Origin: Humibacter sp049446075
GTDB taxonomy: Bacteria > Actinomycetota > Actinomycetes > Actinomycetales > Microbacteriaceae
Reading direction: 5' to 3'
Assembly: GCF_049446075.1 (NCBI RefSeq)
Contig: NZ_JBMSEB010000001.1
Location: 2,108,001-2,172,000, forward strand
DNA length: 64,000 bases
In this document: one piece after another, positions 60,764 through 64,000 of the stretch
How positions within the stretch are numbered: position 1 is the first letter of the stretch
Layout: each line of letters begins with the position of its first letter
Notes under the pieces: model-generated
Database searches by the model: none
What the model saw: only the letters and a program-made list of their open reading frames with translations
What the model was told of the DNA's origin: nothing
Position numbers and translations under genes: made by a program

Positions 60764-61456
60764 CTAGACGAGCCGGTGCTTCTCCAGCCGCTCCTCCACC
60801 GCCGAGGCGATGACCAGCTGGCCGTCCACATTCGGATGCACGTCGTCGGACTGCATGTAGCCCGGCTTGCCGAGCAAGGGCTTACCGATCTGGATGTAGA
60901 CGCCGCCGACCGACTTCACCGCCGCTTCCATGTCGTCATCGATCTCGTCGAGTTGCGCGGGCCGCTCGTTCTCGTTCCACACCGGGCTCACGGCGACGAT
61001 CTTGGCCTTGGGGAGATCGTGCCGAAGAGTGTGCATCGCGGCGATCATCGATTCCTGCACATCGGATTCCGATACGCCCAGGTCGTTGCTACTGCCCGAG
61101 ATGATGACCACGGACGGGTCGAACTCGACCGCTTCGGCGACCTGGTCGGCGAAGATCGATCCGTCGTCGCCGTGCGTGACGAATCCTGCCCCGTCGGTGG
61201 CAAGGTTCGCCAGATGCCACCCGTTGTATCCGGCGAGTACTGCAGGCCACGCCTGACCGGGCTCGAGCCCATGGCCGTCCATGATGGAGTCTCCGATCGC
61301 GACGACCGTGGTCGCGTTCCCGCTGGCAACCGGAACCACCGGCTGCGTGTGCACGCCGGCGGCCGCGAACACCGCGATGGCGACCGCGATGCCGCCAAGC
61401 ACCAAGGCGGCCGCACATGCCGCGAGGGCGGTGGCGGCTGCGGGCATCGGTTTCAT
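60764..61456 (-). CDS. SGNH/GDSL hydrolase, copy 2
   Basis: A 230-residue paralogue with block I VAIGDSIMDGHGLEPGQAWP, SGSSNDLG and SDDVHPN. A hydrophobic N-terminus marks it as exported. The ATG at 61456 is preferred because a TAGCCT -10 box (61464-61469) sits exactly 7 nt upstream; an earlier ATG at 61477 is in frame but has no support. Two copies in a row suggest a recent duplication, followed by change at the N-terminus. Confidence 0.82.
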   Translation of the reverse strand: MKPMPAAATALAACAAALVLGGIAVAIAVFAAAGVHTQPVVPVASGNATTVVAIGDSIMDGHGLEPGQAWPAVLAGYNGWHLANLATDGAGFVTHGDDGSIFADQVAEAVEFDPSVVIISGSSNDLGVSESDVQESMIAAMHTLRHDLPKAKIVAVSPVWNENERPAQLDEIDDDMEAAVKSVGGVYIQIGKPLLGKPGYMQSDDVHPNVDGQLVIASAVEERLEKHRLV

Positions 61457-61513
61457 GAGCGGGAGGCTACGAGGCAAACTTCTCGGCGCGCTGGATGGCT
61501 ACGGTCACCGCGG

Positions 61514-61942
61514 TCACCGATCGAGCGGCCGCCACACGACGACCTGGTTGCTGCGCCGCACGCGCGTGCCTGCCCGCAGCGAGACGACCTCGCCCTCCGA
61601 TCCGGCGGCGAACACCCGGCGCCCCGGGCGGTTGAGCATCTCGTCGGCGAGCGCCGCCTCGAGTTCGCGCACGCGTTCGCTCAGATGAGTCACCTGGTTT
61701 TCGAGCTCGAGCACGCGGCGGATGCCTTCCAGGCTCACGCCCTCCGACCCGAGACGGGCGACCTCGCGCAGCTGCACTACGTCTCGCATGGAGTAGCGTC
61801 GCGACCGCCCCGCCGTGCGCCGGGGGCTGACAAGCCCGAGCCGGTCGTACTGCCTCAGCGTCTGCGGATGCATGCCGGCGAGCTCGGCGGCCGCGGTGAT
61901 CGCGAAGACCGGCGTCGTCTCATCCAGTTCGACCATCATCAC
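61514..61942 (-). CDS. hspR: HspR, MerR-family heat-shock repressor
   Basis: A 142-residue protein with a MerR-type winged helix (FAITAAAELAGMHPQTLRQYDRLGLVSPRRTAGRSRRYSMRDVVQLREVARL). The coiled coil (about 80-105) gives dimerisation. It represses dnaK operons and clpB through HAIR sites and uses DnaK as co-repressor in Streptomyces. It ends the dnaK-grpE-dnaJ-hspR operon, as is usual in actinobacteria, and a HAIR site lies upstream of clpB at 7380. Confidence 0.93.
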   Translation of the reverse strand: MMMVELDETTPVFAITAAAELAGMHPQTLRQYDRLGLVSPRRTAGRSRRYSMRDVVQLREVARLGSEGVSLEGIRRVLELENQVTHLSERVRELEAALADEMLNRPGRRVFAAGSEGEVVSLRAGTRVRRSNQVVVWRPLDR

Positions 61943-61991
61943 GCAACTCCCTCTCCAGCTCTTCTACCCCTTCACGGGCTCGGAGCCGGCA

Positions 61992-62984
61992 TCAGCGCGC
62001 CGCGGCCCTTGCCTTCGCGAGCAACTCTTCGCGCGGATTCTCGTTCGGCAGGGTGCCCTCGAACGCCTTCAGGGCATCCTCGCTCTGCTTGCTCAGGTGC
62101 GAAGGAACCACCACCTGCACCACCGCGAGCAGGTCGCCGGTCGCCTTCTTCGTGGCGACGCCGCGGCCCTTCACACGAAGCACGCGCCCGCTCGGGGTAC
62201 CCGGTGCCACCTTGAGCCTCACGATCTCGCCGTTCAGGGTCGGCACCTCGATGGTTGCGCCGAGCGTCGCCTCGGCGAAAGTGACAGGCACGTTGACGCG
62301 CAGGTTCACCCCGTCGCGTTCGAACACCGGATGCTTGCGCACCGTCACCGTGAGATACAGGTCTCCGCGCTCACCGCCGTCGGGCGACGGGCGCCCCTTG
62401 CCCGGAACGCGGATGCGCTGCTTGTCGCTCACACCTGCCGGGATGCGCACTTTCACCGTCTCGCCATCCACGGTCAGGTGCACCGTCTCACCGGTGACCG
62501 CGGTCTGGAAGTCGATCGTGGTGGACGCCGAGACATCCTGTCCCCGGGTCGGGCCGCCGTAGCCCCGGAAGCCGCCGCTGGTCTGGCCGAATCGGCCACT
62601 GCCGAACAGGCCGCCGAGCAGATCGTCGTACTCGCCCTGCTGGAACGTGTAGGACTGCCCGCGGTTGCCCTGTCCGAACATGCTGCCGAAGACATCCTCG
62701 AAGCCGCCTGCCCCTGCGCCGCCGCCGGGCGCCGTGAACCGGGCGCCCGATCCCATGGCGCGTATCTGGTCGTACTCCTTGCGCTGCTCCTCGTCGGAGA
62801 GCACCGAGTACGCCTCGCTGATCTCCTTGAACTTCGCCTCGGCCTGGGCGTCACCCGGGTTGGAGTCTGGGTGGTACTGGCGGGCGAGCTTGCGATACAC
62901 CTTCTTCAGCTCGGCCTGCGAGGCGTCTTTGGAGACGCCGAGCACCTTGTAGAAGTCCTTGTCGAACCAGTCCTGACTTGCCAC
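61992..62984 (-). CDS. dnaJ: DnaJ-type J-protein without zinc finger
   Basis: A 330-residue co-chaperone. The J domain (1-75) has YKVLGVSKDASQAELKKVYRKLARQYHPDSNPGD, with the HPD motif. A Gly/Phe region (about 85-160) follows, then the C-terminal beta domain with VRIPAGVSDKQRIRVPGKG and VSVPVTFAEATLGATIEVPTL. There are no CxxCxGxG repeats, so it is a class B J-protein. The GTG start at 62984 is preceded by AGGAGGTG, an almost perfect ribosome binding site. It stimulates DnaK in the heat-shock operon. Confidence 0.92.
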   Translation of the reverse strand: MASQDWFDKDFYKVLGVSKDASQAELKKVYRKLARQYHPDSNPGDAQAEAKFKEISEAYSVLSDEEQRKEYDQIRAMGSGARFTAPGGGAGAGGFEDVFGSMFGQGNRGQSYTFQQGEYDDLLGGLFGSGRFGQTSGGFRGYGGPTRGQDVSASTTIDFQTAVTGETVHLTVDGETVKVRIPAGVSDKQRIRVPGKGRPSPDGGERGDLYLTVTVRKHPVFERDGVNLRVNVPVTFAEATLGATIEVPTLNGEIVRLKVAPGTPSGRVLRVKGRGVATKKATGDLLAVVQVVVPSHLSKQSEDALKAFEGTLPNENPREELLAKARAAAR

Positions 62985-63020
62985 CCGGCACCTCCTTCCA
63001 CAATTCTGTTGTCTTCGCTC

Positions 63021-63093
63021 GCGTGTCCGCGCCACGTTGCCGCAACTGCGCCACACAATCCGGCGCAATTGCCACGAAGTGGCGCGGACACGC
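63021..63093. repeat. Long hairpin between grpE and dnaJ
   Basis: Arms 63021-63035 and 63079-63093 are perfect 15-bp complements. Inner sequences pair in part, giving one 73-nt imperfect hairpin inside an operon. It could be a mRNA processing or attenuation site, or a repeat element. Confidence 0.5.
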
Positions 63094-63107
63094 TGAGGTT
63101 CGGTCTA

Positions 63108-63827
63108 CTACTCCGGAACCGCCACGACCACCTTGGCCGCGCGCACCAGCGTCGAACCGAGCGTGTAGCCCACCTCGACAACCTCGACGACGGTCGCCTC
63201 CGTCACCTCTGGCGACGTCTTCTGGAAGATCGCCTCGTGCACGTTGTGGTCGAACGGCTCGCCTGGGGCACCGAACGGCTGGAGTCCGAGCTTCTCGGAT
63301 GCCGCGCGCAGCTTGCCCGCGATGGTCGCGAACGCGGTGTCGGCCTCGAGGTCGCCGTGCTTCTCGGCCCGGTCGAGGTCGTCGAGCACCGGCAGGATGG
63401 CCTTCGCCGTGTCGGCGACCGCGCGCTCGCGCTCGGCCTCACGGTTGGCTTCAGTGCGCTTGCGGTAGTTCGCGTACTCCGCTGTCACCCGCTGGAGGTC
63501 GGCGAGCCGCTCGGCCGCCAAGTCCTCTGCGCTGGACTGACCGGAGAGGAAGTCGAGGTCGGCGTCGGAGAGGGATGTCTCGACATCCGGTCCCTCGTAA
63601 CCCTCGCCGGTATCCACGACCTGCTCGTGCTCGAGGCCGGCTTCGCTCCCTGAGCCGGCGGAGCGAGTCGAAGGGTCGGACCCTTCGACTCCGTGCTCCG
63701 CACTCCCCTCGGGGACCTGTGGCGCATCGCCATCCGGCCGACGAACCTCGCCCGTTTCGGGGTCGATCCGTCGCTTGTCGCGGATGACCGGCTCCTCCGG
63801 CTCTTTCGATTCGTCGTTCTGTGCCAT
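63108..63827 (-). CDS. grpE: GrpE nucleotide exchange factor
   Basis: A 239-residue protein. A long helix (about 80-140, DLQRVTAEYANYRKRTEANREAERERAVADTAKAILPVLDDLDRAEKH) forms the GrpE dimer stalk, and the C-terminal beta domain ends NVHEAIFQKTSPEVTEATVVEVVEVGYTLGSTLVRAAKVVVAVPE. The N-terminal 80 residues are acidic and disordered, and a repeat at 63665-63691 adds a Ser/Gly-rich loop there. It resets DnaK by exchanging ADP. It starts 2 nt after the dnaK stop. Confidence 0.95.
   Translation of the reverse strand: MAQNDESKEPEEPVIRDKRRIDPETGEVRRPDGDAPQVPEGSAEHGVEGSDPSTRSAGSGSEAGLEHEQVVDTGEGYEGPDVETSLSDADLDFLSGQSSAEDLAAERLADLQRVTAEYANYRKRTEANREAERERAVADTAKAILPVLDDLDRAEKHGDLEADTAFATIAGKLRAASEKLGLQPFGAPGEPFDHNVHEAIFQKTSPEVTEATVVEVVEVGYTLGSTLVRAAKVVVAVPE
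63665..63691. repeat. 13-bp-arm inverted repeat inside grpE
   Basis: GAGTCGAAGGGTC and its complement at 63679-63691 lie head to head with one base between them. The DNA is typical of a dispersed TCGAAGGG-type repeat and adds GSDPSTRSAGSG-like residues to the disordered N-terminus of GrpE. Confidence 0.6.
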
Positions 63828-63829
63828 GA

Positions 63830-64000
63830 CTACTTAGCCTGCCCTGAGCTCTTCTCGTCCTCGTCGTCGACGACCTCGGCATCCACCACGTCCTCCTCCG
63901 GGTTCGGCACCTCGCCGTTACCCGGGTCGGCCACGTTCGGGTCGCCCTGCTGCCCCTGCGACTGCGCCGACTGGTAGATCGCCTCGCCCAGCTTCTGTTG
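63830..64000 (-). CDS. dnaK: DnaK C-terminal end, cut by window edge
   Basis: The last 56 codons of DnaK: the lid tail AIYQSAQSQGQQG and an acidic Glu/Asp-rich end (EEDVVDAEVVDDEDEKSSGQAK) before TAG. The rest of the gene, with its promoter and probable HAIR sites, lies beyond base 64000. Two bases separate it from grpE. Confidence 0.9.
   Translation of the reverse strand, partial: QQKLGEAIYQSAQSQGQQGDPNVADPGNGEVPNPEEDVVDAEVVDDEDEKSSGQAK

Noticed and set aside
1..64000. Prophage, integron, insertion sequence or defence island
   Set aside because: No integrase, transposase, toxin-antitoxin, restriction or phage structural gene was found. The SNF2-type helicase lacks typical defence neighbours.

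Overview
The window is chromosomal DNA from a high-GC actinobacterium, most likely a member of Microbacteriaceae. The evidence is the very high GC in third codon positions, GTG starts, ATGA/GTGA gene overlaps, an HspR/HAIR heat-shock system, a ClpB without an N-terminal domain, and many start codons placed 6-7 nt after a TAnnnT -10 box (leaderless transcripts). I see no rRNA, tRNA, CRISPR array, integrase or transposase. The assignment to family is an inference from gene style, not from a marker gene.

Layout. 0-8 kb: the 3' part of an MFS drug exporter, a nitroreductase, an SDR, an FBP-type zinc-finger protein, a DUF6916-like Tat protein coupled to a GNAT acetyltransferase, clpB with a HAIR operator, and a phosphoribosyltransferase. 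8-17.5 kb: arabinoxylan module 1, made of an intracellular GH43-GH51-propeller GH operon, a LacI regulator, and a GH43-SBP-permease-permease operon. Three matching TGTATCG-type operators lie in front of the two operons. 17.7-25.2 kb: an ACT-domain protein, KAS III, a PEP-mutase-like enzyme with an ECF42 sigma factor and its YciI partner, argG, a membrane protein and a secreted GH3. 25.4-38.3 kb: xylan module 2, made of a secreted GH30, GH10, a Gfo/Idh/MocA oxidoreductase, a PmoA-like protein, a second LacI regulator, an LplB/YtcP-type ABC importer, a YesL-like protein and GH42. Two near-identical 19-bp operators flank this LacI gene.

38-52 kb is a mixed region: an EamA exporter, an LLM flavin monooxygenase next to an O-acetylhomoserine sulfhydrylase, a four-gene operon (PRC-like, UBP zinc finger, uracil-DNA glycosylase-like, SEC-C/YchJ), PadR, a leaderless lipoprotein, VOC/AraC, an M15-like candidate peptidase, and a second ECF42/YciI pair. 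52-60 kb: a SNF2-type helicase behind a MarR/SRPBCC pair, NAD(P)H-hydrate epimerase, an RsmC-like methyltransferase, a second LLM monooxygenase and a glutaredoxin-like protein. 60-64 kb: two tandem SGNH hydrolases, then the dnaK-grpE-dnaJ-hspR operon, with dnaK cut by the window edge.

How the genes work together. The secreted GH30 would cut glucuronoxylan or arabinoxylan outside the cell. The two binding-protein importers carry oligosaccharides inside; neither has its own ATPase, so a shared MsiK-like ATPase encoded elsewhere is likely. The leader-less GH10, GH43, GH51 and GH42 enzymes finish the job in the cytoplasm. HspR from the end of the window probably represses both its own operon and clpB at the other end. 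Small palindromic repeats are scattered through the window, and two of them have entered coding sequences in frame (helicase and grpE).
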